The notes beneath the pieces are model-generated. The model saw only the letters and a program-made list of their open reading frames with translations. It searched no databases and had not been told where the DNA came from. Of a DNA stretch of 64,000 bases, positions 1 through 9,152 are shown one piece after another. Source of the stretch: Streptomyces liliifuscus (GTDB lineage: Bacteria > Actinomycetota > Actinomycetes > Streptomycetales > Streptomycetaceae); contig NZ_CP066831.1 in assembly GCF_016598615.1 (NCBI RefSeq), forward strand, positions 3,162,001 through 3,226,000. Direction: 5' to 3'. The stretch's first letter is position 1. Each line of letters opens with the position of its first letter. A program made the translations under genes and the position numbers.

Positions 1-1577
1 CGACCGGACTGTTCCTCGCTCCGCTGAGCGAACAGCTGGACGACCAGGCGATGCGCCGCGCTCTCGCGATCGCGCAGACCACGTCGGCGCAGCCGAGGCT
101 CGCCGAGGAGCTGAAGTCGACACCGGCCTCGGCCGACGGGCCCGTACAGGCCGAGGCGGAACGGATCCGCAAGGCCAGCGGAGCCGAGTACGTCGTCGTG
201 ATGGACGTCCACGGCACCCGCTGGTCGCACACGAACCCCGCCGAGATCGGCGGGCACGTCTCGACCGATCCCAGGTCCGCCCTGTCCGGCCGGGAGGTCA
301 TGGAGATCGACAACGGCACCCTGGGCCGCTCGGCGCGCGGCAAGGTCCCGTTGCGCGACACCGACGGCCGGATCGTCGGCGCGGTCTCGGTCGGCATCGA
401 GTACGACAGTGTGCGCGCCCGCCTCATCCACGCGATCCCCGGGCTCTTCGCGTACGCCGGAGGAGCCCTGGCCGTGGGCGCGCTGGCCGCCTATCTGATC
501 TCACGGCGGGTGCAGCGGCAGACCCGTGACCTGGCCTTCTCGGACATCGCCGGGCTCCTGGCGGAGCGCGAGGCGATGCTGCACGGCATCAGGGAGGGCG
601 TCGTCGCGCTGGACCGGGACGGCAGGATCCGGCTCCTCAACGACGAGGCCCGGCGCCTGCTCGGGATCGGCGACGAGGCCGTCGGACAGCCCCTCGACAC
701 CGCGCTCGGAGAGGGCCGTACGACCGATGTGCTGGCCGGGACCGTCACCGGAACCGATCTTCTCACCGTCCGCGGCCAGCGTGTGCTGGTCGCCAACCGC
801 ATGCCCACCGACGACGGCGGTGCCGTCGCCACCCTGCGCGACCGCACCGAACTGGAGCAGCTGGGCCGCGAACTCGACTCCACGCGCGGCCTGATCGACG
901 CCCTGCGCGCCCAGGACCACGAACACGCCAACCGCATGCACACACTGCTCGGGCTGCTGGAGCTGGAGATGTACGACGACGCCGTGGAGTTCGTCGGCGA
1001 GGTGGTAGGTGACCACAGGGCGACCGCGGAACAGGTCACGGAGAAGATCCATGACCCTCTGCTCGCCGCCCTCCTGGTGGGCAAGGCCACCGTCGCGGCG
1101 GAACGCGGAGTGGCTCTGTGGATCTCGGACGCGACGCTGTTCCCCGACCGGTTGATCGATCCGAGAGGGCTGGTCACGATCGTCGGGAACCTCGTCGACA
1201 ACGCGCTCGACGCAGTCGCGGGCACTCTCCACGCGCGCGTGGAGGTCGAATTGCGCGCGGAAGGGCGCACGGCCGTCCTGAGAGTGCGGGACACAGGGCC
1301 CGGAATTCCTGCCGAACAGCGTGAGTTGATCTTCACGGACGGGTGGTCCACGAAGAAGCCCCCGGCCCACAGAAAGCGCGGGATCGGCCTCTCCCTGGTG
1401 CGCAGGCTCGCCGAGCGGCAAGGTGGCAGCGCCCGGGTCTCGGAGGCGGACGGCGGAGGCGCCGAGTTCACCATCGTGCTGCCGGAGGCACTGGCGGAGC
1501 CGGGACTCGCTCCGGAGCCCACGACCGGCCTCGTACTGAAGAGTGCCGCCACGACCGTCAACGAGGAGTCGAGATGA
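1..1577 (+). CDS. Sensor histidine kinase, CitA/DcuS family (5' end cut by window)
   Basis: Membrane kinase expected to sense an extracytoplasmic carboxylate-type ligand and phosphorylate the regulator encoded next. The frame is open to the window edge, so the N-terminus and first membrane helix are missing; about 524 codons are visible. In order: a periplasmic Cache-like sensor (nt 60-410), a membrane helix (about nt 430-500), a PAS domain (about 570-870), a dimerisation region with QDHEHANRMH carrying the likely phospho-His (about 915-945), and a HATPase domain with NLVDNALDA, DTGPGIP and GIGLSLV. The stop overlaps the next start (ATGA), so translation is coupled. The ligand cannot be read from sequence. 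Confidence 0.93.
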   Translation, partial: TGLFLAPLSEQLDDQAMRRALAIAQTTSAQPRLAEELKSTPASADGPVQAEAERIRKASGAEYVVVMDVHGTRWSHTNPAEIGGHVSTDPRSALSGREVMEIDNGTLGRSARGKVPLRDTDGRIVGAVSVGIEYDSVRARLIHAIPGLFAYAGGALAVGALAAYLISRRVQRQTRDLAFSDIAGLLAEREAMLHGIREGVVALDRDGRIRLLNDEARRLLGIGDEAVGQPLDTALGEGRTTDVLAGTVTGTDLLTVRGQRVLVANRMPTDDGGAVATLRDRTELEQLGRELDSTRGLIDALRAQDHEHANRMHTLLGLLELEMYDDAVEFVGEVVGDHRATAEQVTEKIHDPLLAALLVGKATVAAERGVALWISDATLFPDRLIDPRGLVTIVGNLVDNALDAVAGTLHARVEVELRAEGRTAVLRVRDTGPGIPAEQRELIFTDGWSTKKPPAHRKRGIGLSLVRRLAERQGGSARVSEADGGGAEFTIVLPEALAEPGLAPEPTTGLVLKSAATTVNEESR

Positions 1578-2254
1578 TCGAGGTACTGGTCGTGGACGAC
1601 GACATCCGGGTCGCCCGGGTCAACGCCGCCTACGTGGAGAAGGTCGCGGGCTTCCATGTCGCGGGCGAGGCGCACTCCGCGGCGGAGGCGCTGCGGCAGC
1701 TGGAGGCGCTGCCCCGGCTGGACCTGGTGCTCCTCGACCACTACCTGCCGGACGAGACGGGCCTCGCGGTCGTCCAGGAGATGCGCAGACGCGGCCATCA
1801 GGCCGATGTGATCATGGTGACCGCTGCCCGTGACGTCTCCACGGTCCAGGCGGCGATGCGGCAGGGCGCGCTCCAGTACCTGGTGAAACCGTTCGCCTTC
1901 GCCGGACTGCGCGCCAAGCTGGAGGCGTACGCGGATCTGCGCCGCACCCTCGACGGCGGCGGCGAGGCCGAACAGGCCGAGGTCGACCGGATCTTCGGCG
2001 CCCTGTCCGCGGGCTCGGAGCCCGGTCTGCCCAAAGGGCACTCCCCCACCACCGCGGAGGCCGTACGCCGGGCGCTGGTGACCGCGGAAGGCCCTCTGTC
2101 GGCCCAGGAGATCGCCGACCGGACCGGACTCAGCCGCCAGACCGCCCAGCGCTATCTGAAGCTCCTGGAGCGCACGGGACGGGCCACGCTGACCCTCAAA
2201 TATGGTGACGCGGGCCGCCCGGAGCACCGTTACGTCTGGGCGACCCGCGCCTGA
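1574..2254 (+). CDS. Response regulator, CitB/DcuR family
   Basis: Partner of the kinase just upstream; its ATG shares bases with the kinase stop. 226 residues. The receiver domain (about 1-120) has the acidic pocket VVDDD, the phospho-acceptor Asp in LLDHYLP and the KPF lysine. The C-terminal winged HTH (about 165-225) reads LSAQEIADRTGLSRQTAQRYL. The family usually activates carboxylate uptake or metabolism genes. No transporter of that type is adjacent downstream; instead a binding-protein gene converges on it. It is a close paralogue of the regulator at 4343-5035. Confidence 0.93.
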   Translation: MIEVLVVDDDIRVARVNAAYVEKVAGFHVAGEAHSAAEALRQLEALPRLDLVLLDHYLPDETGLAVVQEMRRRGHQADVIMVTAARDVSTVQAAMRQGALQYLVKPFAFAGLRAKLEAYADLRRTLDGGGEAEQAEVDRIFGALSAGSEPGLPKGHSPTTAEAVRRALVTAEGPLSAQEIADRTGLSRQTAQRYLKLLERTGRATLTLKYGDAGRPEHRYVWATRA

Positions 2255-2340
2255 GGACACGGCCGCGGTACGGGGGAAGCGACCGCACCCGCCTGCGTAC
2301 GGCTGTCAGGGGAGTTCAGCCGTGCGCAGGAGCTCAGCCC

Positions 2341-2358
2341 GCGGTCGGGGGAGACCGC
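2341..2358. terminator. Weak hairpin between convergent genes
   Basis: A 6-bp stem GCGGTC/GACCGC with a G-rich loop lies between the response-regulator stop and the convergent binding-protein stop. Immediately right of it a 22-23 bp unit beginning GCTGGTCGGGGG is tandemly repeated (2357-2379, 2380-2401). The stem is short, so a terminator role is only plausible. Confidence 0.35.
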
Positions 2359-2392
2359 TGGTCGGGGGGTTCAGTTCACGCTGGTCGGGGGT

Positions 2393-3445
2393 TCAGTCCA
2401 CGACCTTGTCCACGAACTCCGTGGTGTACGTCCTGCTGAGGTCCACGTCGGCGTTCTTGATGTCGGGGTTGAACGCCTTGAGGACCTTCTCGACGGTCTT
2501 GGGACCGTCCTCGGGCATCACACCGTCCTGGGTGAACATCGGCATGGTGCTCTGGATCGCGCTGGCGTAGAGCGTCCCGTTGCCCTTCGAGTAGTCGTCC
2601 GGCATCTCGTCGGCGATCTCACTGGCGCTGTGCCCGGCCATCCACTTGAGCGTCTTCACGAAGGCGTTGGCCAGCTTCTGGACCGTCTCCTTGTTGTCGT
2701 TCACCCAGTCCGTCTGCATGTAGAGGCTGGACGACGGGTACGCGCCGCCGAGCGCCTCGTCGGAACCCTGCGGGGTGCGCATGTCGAGGAGCACCTTGCC
2801 GCTGTTCTCCGCCAGGATCGTGGCGACGGTCGGGTCGGTCGTCATGCCGCTGTCTATGTCGCCCTTCTTCAGCGCGGAGATGAAGCTCTCTCCCGCGCCG
2901 ACCGGGACGGTCTTGAACTCGCTGACGGACACACCGTTCTTGACGGCGAGATACTTGGTGAGGAAGTCGGTCGAGGAACCGAGGCCGGTGACGCCGAGCC
3001 TCTTGCCCTTGAAGTCCTCCGGTGAACTGATCTCGGTCGCCGCCTTGTCGGAGACGATCTGGACCTCGCCGGGCGCGTGCGAGAACTGCACCACCGACTG
3101 GACTTCCTCGCCCTTGACCTGCAGATCGAGGGTGTGGTCGTAGAAGCCGACGGCTCCCTGCACCTGCCCGGCGACGAGCGCCGTCTCGGCCTCCACACCG
3201 GCATGCTCGCCCAGCAGCTCCACGTCCAGGCCCTCGTCATCGAAGTAGCCGAGCCGCTCGGTGAGCATCGCGGGCAGGTAGATGACCTTGTCCAGGCCGC
3301 CGACCATGATTTTGACGCTCTCCCCCTTGCCGCCCGCCTCGTCGGCGGCGGCCGATCCGGCCACGTCGTTGGCGCAGGCGGTGAGCGAGGAGAGGACAAG
3401 CAGGCCGGCGGCTGCCAGCGACCCGTGTCTGAGGGTCTTGGGCAT
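2393..3445 (-). CDS. ABC transporter substrate-binding lipoprotein (NMT1/SsuA-ThiY type)
   Basis: Extracellular lipid-anchored solute receptor of the nitrate/sulfonate/thiamine-precursor class. 350 residues. The signal peptide ends in a lipobox, SSLTAC, with the lipidated Cys near residue 24. The body has the features of periplasmic binding fold II: IYLPAMLTERLGYFDDEGLDVEL near the start and KGKRLGVTGLGSSTDF in the middle. No permease lies nearby, and the only ATPase homologue, just upstream on the same strand, is decayed. The receptor is therefore either orphaned or served by a remote transporter. The substrate is unknown. Confidence 0.88.
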   Translation of the reverse strand: MPKTLRHGSLAAAGLLVLSSLTACANDVAGSAAADEAGGKGESVKIMVGGLDKVIYLPAMLTERLGYFDDEGLDVELLGEHAGVEAETALVAGQVQGAVGFYDHTLDLQVKGEEVQSVVQFSHAPGEVQIVSDKAATEISSPEDFKGKRLGVTGLGSSTDFLTKYLAVKNGVSVSEFKTVPVGAGESFISALKKGDIDSGMTTDPTVATILAENSGKVLLDMRTPQGSDEALGGAYPSSSLYMQTDWVNDNKETVQKLANAFVKTLKWMAGHSASEIADEMPDDYSKGNGTLYASAIQSTMPMFTQDGVMPEDGPKTVEKVLKAFNPDIKNADVDLSRTYTTEFVDKVVD

Positions 3446-3675
3446 GTTCGTTCACGTCCTTGTGAAGAAGGCGGTGCGGGGAAAACGAGCGCCCTGGAGA
3501 GACCGGTGACGGGGAACCGGCCGCTCCCCCAAGAGACCGACGCCGAAGGAGAACCGGTGTCCTGAAGAGGGCTGTCTGCGAAATGCGCCCCCTAGGGAGG
3601 GGCTCAACGAAAACGGGGACCTAGGAGGGGCATTTGGGGCTGTGCGTGCCCTGAGAAGGGAGTTCGGCTCTCGGT

Positions 3676-4182
3676 CTACAACGGCGTCCACCTGGAGCTA
3701 CGACGCTCGGCGGACGTGGGCAACCCCTCCTGGAGCGTCACCCGGCAGGCACTCGCTCCCAGGGACCGCGCGTCGCCTGCCAGGGGCAGCAGGCGGGGGA
3801 CGGCGACAACAGCCCCGCTTCCGAGGGCGGCCCGCGCGCGGAAGCCCGTAGGGGCCGTCTTGGCACGCTCGGCAGCCTCGGGGGCCTTGGCAGCGGCTGA
3901 CGCGGTCAGCGTCCAGCGGATGACCGAGTCGCGCGTGTCCTCCCGTGGGTCGAGCGATTCGTCCGGCACCACGGCTTCGCACTCCAAAAGTTCTTCGAGA
4001 CCGCTGACGAGGGTCGGTGTGGTCGACCTGCCTCGGCCCGTGGGGGCCACGACGGCTGTGAACCCGCAGCGTCCCACGGTCGGATCGAGTCCGATGGCGG
4101 CCGTGTGCAGTTCCCCCGACGGGGTTGTGAAGACCTTGCGCACGCCTCGCGGTGCGACGGCGGGGCCGGTGTCTGCGCTCAT
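3676..4182 (-). pseudogene. Decayed ABC transporter ATPase (SsuB/TauB-like) remnant
   Basis: The 168-residue frame keeps a recognisable N-terminal ATPase segment (VRKVFTTPSGELHTA, then TLVSGLEE), but the P-loop reads APTGRGRST, with the catalytic Lys replaced by Arg and the first Gly lost. The rest is compressed. Pieces resembling the helical and post-Walker-B regions (AERAKTAPTGFRARA, ACRVTLQEGL) appear, but the Q-loop, LSGGQ signature, Walker B and H-loop are missing. Normal length is about 250 residues. It lies upstream of the binding-protein gene on the same strand, as expected of an old operon. I infer a pseudogene rather than a new function. Confidence 0.6.
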
Positions 4183-4259
4183 GCCCCGCGACCGTAGCCC
4201 TGGCCCGCATCACGACATCAGTCTTGTGTGCGCAAGGCGTTCTTCTGATTACAGAAGGG

Positions 4260-4289
4260 TGTTGTGCTCTTTCTGCTCACTCCACAACA
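4260..4289. promoter_or_regulatory. Inverted repeat upstream of the orphan regulator
   Basis: Perfect 7-bp arms TGTTGTG and CACAACA are separated by 16 bp, 54 bp before the ATG of the response regulator at 4343. A second small inverted repeat, TTCTG-ATTA-CAGAA, lies just upstream. Position and symmetry fit an operator, possibly for autoregulation or for the divergent ABC remnant. Binding is inferred only. Confidence 0.35.
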
Positions 4290-4342
4290 CTGGGGCCGAC
4301 AGCACGGGCTCACCGCTCGCCCGGCTCGGGGAGAGAGGCCCG

Positions 4343-5035
4343 ATGATTGACGTCCTGGTCGTGGACGACGACTTCCGTGTCGCCGAAATCAACGCCAAGT
4401 TCGTGGGGAAGGTTCCCGGCTTCCGGGTGGCCGCCCGTGCGCACAGCGCCGCCCAGGCCCTGGACGCGGCGGGCCGGGAGCCCGTCGACCTGATCCTGCT
4501 CGACCACTATCTGCCCGACCGGACGGGCCTCGAACTCGTCCAGCAGATGCGGGAACTGGGCATGGGCGCGGACGTCATCATGATCACCGCGGCCGGCGAC
4601 GTGGAGACCGTACGGGCCGCGATGCGTCTGGGTGCTCTGCACTACCTGGTCAAGCCGTTCACATTCGCAGCGCTGCGAACGCGGCTCGAGTCGTACGCCG
4701 CACTGCGCCGCACCGTCGACAGAGTCAGCGACCAGGGCGTGGCAGGGCAGGAACAGGTCGACCGCATGTTCGGCGCCCTGCGTACGACGCCCGCCCCCTC
4801 CTCGCCGGGTCTGCCCACCGGCCACTCGGAGCCGACCACGGACCTGATCTGCACTGTCCTCCACCAGGCCGACCACCCCCTTTCGGCCCACGAGGTCGCC
4901 GCCGAGACGGGCCTCAGCCGCTCCACCGCCCAGCGCTACCTCCGCCACCTGGAACAGGCGGGCCGCCTCCGGCTCTCACTCAAGTACGGGGACACAGGGC
5001 GTCCGGAACACCGCTACGCGTGGGTTGCGCCTTGA
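4343..5035 (+). CDS. Orphan response regulator, CitB/DcuR family
   Basis: 230 residues, paralogous to the regulator at 1574-2254 along its whole length: same MI(E/D)VLVVDDD start, LLDHYLP phospho-site, YLVKPF and C-terminal HTH with STAQRYL and KYGD(A/T)GRPEHRY. No kinase gene adjoins it, so it may be phosphorylated by the kinase at the left edge or by a distant one. The start is the ATG after GAGAGAGG. The following gene is convergent. Its targets are unknown. Confidence 0.9.
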   Translation: MIDVLVVDDDFRVAEINAKFVGKVPGFRVAARAHSAAQALDAAGREPVDLILLDHYLPDRTGLELVQQMRELGMGADVIMITAAGDVETVRAAMRLGALHYLVKPFTFAALRTRLESYAALRRTVDRVSDQGVAGQEQVDRMFGALRTTPAPSSPGLPTGHSEPTTDLICTVLHQADHPLSAHEVAAETGLSRSTAQRYLRHLEQAGRLRLSLKYGDTGRPEHRYAWVAP

Positions 5036-5138
5036 GCCGGTGAACCCGTAACCCTGCCGGACCGCCACGCAGGCCTCACGGGCCTTCTGGCCTCGCCTGA
5101 AGGCGTCCCGCCGGGCCTCCCCTTCGCCACCCCGTCGG

Positions 5139-6728
5139 TCAGACCGCTCCCGCCCCCGTAAGCGCCCGTACCTCGGTCTCGGCGTGCTTGGCCTCGTCCG
5201 GCGGCTCCGCCGAGGTGACCGTGCCGAGCCAGCCCGCCAGGAAGCCGAGCGGGATCGACACCAGGCCCGGGTTCTCCAGCGGGAAGTACTGAAGGTCGAC
5301 TCCCGGGAACAGCGACGCGGGGCTGCCCGTCACCACCGGAGACAGCACGACGAGCACCAGAGCCGGCACCAGGCCCCCGTACACGGACCACACCGCGCCG
5401 CGTGTCGTGAAGTTCCGCCAGAACAGCGAGTACAGCAGCACCGGCAGGTTCGCCGACGCGGCGACGGCGAAGGCAAGCCCCACCAGGAAGGCCACATTGA
5501 GGTCGCGCGCGAGCAGGCCCAGCGCGATGGCGACGACACCGATACCGACCGCGGCGGTCCTCGCCACGGCCACCTCGCTGCGCGGCTTCGCCCGCCGACG
5601 CAGCGAGGCGTACAGGTCGTGGGCCACGGACGCCGAGGAGGCGAGCGTGATTCCGGCGACCACCGCGAGGATCGTGGCGAAGGCGATCGCGGCGACGATC
5701 GCGAACAGAACCGTTCCTCCGGTGGAACCGGCGCCACCGCCCAGATCGAGTGCCAGCAGCGGAACCGCCGTGTTCCCGGCCGCGTTCGACCCGCGTACGG
5801 CATCGGGGCCGACGATCGCCGCCGCCCCGAACCCCAGCACGATCGTCATCAGGTAGAACCCACCGATCAGACCGATCGCCCAGACGACCGAGCGCCGCGC
5901 GGCTCGCGCGGTCGGCACGGTGTAGAAGCGCGACAGAATGTGCGGCAGCCCCGCCGTGCCCAGCACGAGCGCGAGTCCCAGGCTGATGAAGTCCAGGCGC
6001 GCGGTCCAGTCCCCGCCGTACCTCAGCCCCGGCGCGAGGAACGACATCCCGTGCCCACTCCGATCCGCCGCCGCACGCAGCAACCGGTCGAAGTCCCCGT
6101 GGAACCGCATCAGGACGAGCACGGTCAGCGCGATCGCTCCGCCCATCAGCAGGACCGCCTTGACGATCTGGATCCACGTGGTGGCCCGCATCCCTCCCAT
6201 CGACACATAGATGACCATCAGCGCCCCGACGCCAATGACCGTCCAAGCCTGCGCCGCCTCGCTCGTACCGCCCAGCAGCAGCGCGACCAGGCTGCCCGCA
6301 CCCACCATCTGCGCCACCAGGTACAGAACGGACACGGTCACCGAAGAGGTTCCCGCAGCGATCCGCACCGGTCGCTCCTTCATGCGGGCCGCGACGACGT
6401 CCGCGAGCGTGAACCGCCCGCAGTTGCGCACCAGTTCGGCGACAAGGAACAGCACGACGAGCCAGGCGACGAGAAAGCCCACCGAGTACAGCAGCCCGTC
6501 ATAGCCGAAGAGCGCGATCAGCCCCGAGATACCGAGGAAGGACGCGGCGGACATGTAGTCGCCCGCGATGGCAAAACCATTCTCCATGGGCGAGAAGAGC
6601 CGTCCGCCCGCGTAGAACTCCTCCGCCGAACCATGCCGGTGGCGGCTCACCCAGGTCGTGATCCCCAGGGTGACCGCGACGAACGCGCTGAACAGCAGCA
6701 GCGCCAGCGTCTGATGGTTCCCGGTCAC
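5139..6728 (-). CDS. Sodium/solute symporter, ActP-like (monocarboxylate/acetate permease type)
   Basis: Secondary transporter of the solute:sodium symporter family, 529 residues with about 13 hydrophobic helices. Family landmarks are EFYAGGRLFSPMENGFAIAGDYMSAASFLG near the N-terminus and LGTAGLPHILSRFYTV in the middle. The GTG start overlaps the stop of the preceding DUF485 gene (GTGA), so the two are translationally coupled, as in yjcH-actP pairs. That pairing suggests uptake of acetate or a similar short-chain acid; the substrate is inferred from the family only. Confidence 0.9.
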   Translation of the reverse strand: MTGNHQTLALLLFSAFVAVTLGITTWVSRHRHGSAEEFYAGGRLFSPMENGFAIAGDYMSAASFLGISGLIALFGYDGLLYSVGFLVAWLVVLFLVAELVRNCGRFTLADVVAARMKERPVRIAAGTSSVTVSVLYLVAQMVGAGSLVALLLGGTSEAAQAWTVIGVGALMVIYVSMGGMRATTWIQIVKAVLLMGGAIALTVLVLMRFHGDFDRLLRAAADRSGHGMSFLAPGLRYGGDWTARLDFISLGLALVLGTAGLPHILSRFYTVPTARAARRSVVWAIGLIGGFYLMTIVLGFGAAAIVGPDAVRGSNAAGNTAVPLLALDLGGGAGSTGGTVLFAIVAAIAFATILAVVAGITLASSASVAHDLYASLRRRAKPRSEVAVARTAAVGIGVVAIALGLLARDLNVAFLVGLAFAVAASANLPVLLYSLFWRNFTTRGAVWSVYGGLVPALVLVVLSPVVTGSPASLFPGVDLQYFPLENPGLVSIPLGFLAGWLGTVTSAEPPDEAKHAETEVRALTGAGAV

Positions 6729-7213
6729 CGGCCACCACCCGCGACGCTTCGCGTCAGCTCCTGTGTGTCCCAGCGCAGATCGAGCGCCGCCCGGTCTCTG
6801 CGCAGCCTCGCGTGCCGTGCGTACGCCCAGGTGAACAGGAACGTCGTGAGGAACTGCCCCAGCCCCGCGAGCATCGCCACGTTCACCGCGCCGGCTACGG
6901 GTTGCGCCATGAACTCCGGAGCCGTCGTCGCCGTCACCACATAGCCCACGTACCAGGTGAAGAAGACGGCGACGGCCGGGACCACGAACCTCCGGTACCG
7001 GCTGCGCACCTCCTGGAAGGCCGCGCTGCGCTGCACCTCCAGATAGACGTCGGCCGCACGGGCGGTCCGGTCCTCCTGCTCCCCGCGCGCGGGCGGCACG
7101 GCGGGAGCGGGCGCGCCCGTACTGTCCAACTCGCCCCAGCCGGAGGCGAGCGCGTCGTACCAGGGGTCGTCGAACCGGACCTTTCCGGAGTCGGGACCGT
7201 CGTACTTCTCCAC
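6725..7213 (-). CDS. DUF485 membrane protein, partner of the symporter
   Basis: 162 residues with a hydrophilic N-terminus and two membrane helices (FVVPAVAVFFTWYVGYVV and an AMLAGLGQFLTTFLFTWAYA segment), the layout of YjcH-type DUF485 proteins that travel with ActP transporters. I start it at the GTG preceded by AAGGAGA with good spacing. An ATG 42 bp upstream is in frame but lacks a clear ribosome site. It overlaps the symporter gene by four bases. Confidence 0.87.
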   Translation of the reverse strand: MEKYDGPDSGKVRFDDPWYDALASGWGELDSTGAPAPAVPPARGEQEDRTARAADVYLEVQRSAAFQEVRSRYRRFVVPAVAVFFTWYVGYVVTATTAPEFMAQPVAGAVNVAMLAGLGQFLTTFLFTWAYARHARLRRDRAALDLRWDTQELTRSVAGGGR

Positions 7214-7317
7214 CGAACTCTCCTTGTCCGCTGCCCGTTTCGGCCGCGTGCCCAAGGATGGACAGATCGGGAAGATCCCAGACTCTTCTCTCCGCGCTCT
7301 TCACCCCATCAGGTGAC

Positions 7318-8004
7318 TCACCCCCCTGGTGGCCGCACAAGTCCCTTCCCGAAGGCGTAACGGACCGCCTGCGCACGGTCCTTGAGCCCCGTCTTGGCGA
7401 ACAGGTTGTTGATGTGGGTCTTCACGGTGGCCGTCGAGACATGGAGCTTGCGGGCGATCTCCTGGTTGGTGAGACCGTCGGCGATCAGCACGAGCACCTC
7501 CGTCTCCCGCGCGGTGAGCCCGTCCGGCGCCTCGGCGCCCTCCGCGGGAACGGCGGGTTGCGGCTCGGACAGCCTCTCCAGCAGACGCCGTTGAATGCCC
7601 GGGGAGAGCCCGGCGTCCCCCGACAGGACGCTCCGCACGGCCCGTACGATCTCGTCGCCGCCCGCATCCTTGGTGAGATAGCCGCGGGCCCCGGCCCTGA
7701 GCGCGGGGAACAGCGAGGCGTCGTCGGCGTACGTGGTGAGCACGACGACCTGTGTCCTGGGGTGTTCGGCCCGGATGCGTCTGGTCGCCTCCACCCCGTC
7801 ACAGCGGGGCATGCGCAGGTCCATCAGCACGACGTCCGGGTCGAGCTCGGCCACCAGCCGCACCGCCTCGTGCCCATCGGCGGCGGCCCCGACGACCTCG
7901 ATCCCGGGCAGCAGCCCGAGCAGCATCACGATGCCCTCGCGCACCACGGTCTGATCGTCCGCCACGACGACACGGGCCGGTGCCCCGCCTTCCTCCTCCG
8001 TCAT
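7318..8004 (-). CDS. Response regulator, NarL/LuxR family
   Basis: 228 residues. Receiver domain with VVVADDQ, the phospho-Asp in VVLMDLRMPRCDG and KDAGGDE. The C-terminal LuxR HTH (about 155-220) reads LTAREtEVLVLIADGLTNQEIA, then VSTATVKTHI. Its ATG overlaps the stop of the kinase gene upstream (ATGA), completing a three-gene operon of membrane protein, kinase and regulator. The DUF485-symporter pair follows in the same direction after about 100 bp and could be a target; this is a guess from position. Confidence 0.93.
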   Translation of the reverse strand: MTEEEGGAPARVVVADDQTVVREGIVMLLGLLPGIEVVGAAADGHEAVRLVAELDPDVVLMDLRMPRCDGVEATRRIRAEHPRTQVVVLTTYADDASLFPALRAGARGYLTKDAGGDEIVRAVRSVLSGDAGLSPGIQRRLLERLSEPQPAVPAEGAEAPDGLTARETEVLVLIADGLTNQEIARKLHVSTATVKTHINNLFAKTGLKDRAQAVRYAFGKGLVRPPGG

Positions 8005-9152
8005 ACGGGCACCTTCAGCGTCACCACGAACCCCTCCTCGTACGGCCCGGCCTCCAGCGAGCCGCCCAGCAACTCGGCCCGCTCCCGCATTCCGAGCAGA
8101 CCGTATCCGGCACCGGAGTGTGTGAATTCACCCGGCGGCGCTCCCGAATCCCTTACGTTCAACATCACTTCGTGCTCGCCGTAGTCCAGGCGTATGCGGA
8201 TCTTGGCCCCGGGCGCGTGCTTCCGGACGTTCGTCAGCGCTTCCTGGGCGACCCTGCGCACCGCCTGCGACGCCTCGGCCGGCAACAGCCGCCGTTCACC
8301 CGTGACGGTGACATCTGCACCGGCGGTGTCGGCGACCAGTTCGCTCAGGAACTCCTCCAGCGGGGACAGCTCTCCGCGCAGCGCGGAGAGTGCCTGCCGG
8401 GTCTCGGCGAGGCCTTCGCGGGCCATCCCTCGTGCCGCCACGACCCGATCGAGGATCTGGTCCCGCTCCGCTCCCCTCTCGATCAACAGCCGTGCCGCCT
8501 CCAGGTGCACGAGTTGCGCCGACAGGCTGTGCGCCAGCACGTCGTGGATCTCCCGTGCGATCCGGGCCCGCTCCGCGAGCGCCGCCGACTCCGCCTCGGC
8601 CGCCCGCGCGGCCCGCTCCTGAGCGAGTAGCCGCAGGGCGCTGCCCCGGGCCTCCGCGTCCAGCCGCAGCACGTATCCGGCCAGAGCAAGCCCCACGGTC
8701 GTGGCCAGGGTGGTGAGCCACGCGTCGTTGTTCACTGCCGCGTACGTCCCGAGAGCCACGGCCCCCGCGGGCAGTGCCGCCGCGAGCGGCAGCCGTTCCA
8801 TGGCGCTGACGGCGCAGACGCACCACACGACGAGGGCGGGAACCCGCAGCCCCGCGCCCTCCGCCACCGTCGCTATGGCGAAGAGCAGCACGAGCGACCC
8901 CAAGGAGGGAAGCAGGCGATGCTCGAGCGTGGCCCTCCAGAAACCCCAGACCCCGAGTCCGCAGACAAGGACTCCCAGAACAGCCCCTGCGACACCCCAG
9001 CCGTGCAGGTCGCTGTCCGCGAAGGTCGTCACCAGGAGGACACCGACGGCGAAGACGCGCGCGACCCCGGCAAGCGCCCGTCTGGCTCTGTGCACTCCCT
9101 CTCGGGAGAGCGCCTCGCGGGAGGGCCAGAGCATCCAGACGTTGTCCGTCAT
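8001..9152 (-). CDS. Sensor histidine kinase, NarL-partner (HisKA_3) type
   Basis: 383 residues with four or five N-terminal membrane helices (about 25-150) and little extracellular sequence, so the signal is probably sensed within the membrane. The HisKA_3 motif AREIHDVLAHSLSAQLVHLE holds the phospho-His. A HATPase domain follows (EALTNVRKHAPGA, GAGYGLLGMRERAELLGG). The ATG is preceded by GGAAGGAG and overlaps the stop of the DUF1453-like gene, while the kinase stop overlaps the regulator start. Confidence 0.93.
   Translation of the reverse strand: MTDNVWMLWPSREALSREGVHRARRALAGVARVFAVGVLLVTTFADSDLHGWGVAGAVLGVLVCGLGVWGFWRATLEHRLLPSLGSLVLLFAIATVAEGAGLRVPALVVWCVCAVSAMERLPLAAALPAGAVALGTYAAVNNDAWLTTLATTVGLALAGYVLRLDAEARGSALRLLAQERAARAAEAESAALAERARIAREIHDVLAHSLSAQLVHLEAARLLIERGAERDQILDRVVAARGMAREGLAETRQALSALRGELSPLEEFLSELVADTAGADVTVTGERRLLPAEASQAVRRVAQEALTNVRKHAPGAKIRIRLDYGEHEVMLNVRDSGAPPGEFTHSGAGYGLLGMRERAELLGGSLEAGPYEEGFVVTLKVPV

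Noticed and set aside
491..2260. A 589-codon minus-strand frame opposite the CitA-type kinase and its regulator
   Set aside because: Ser/Arg-rich shadow; the sense-strand pair is coupled and has full domain signatures.
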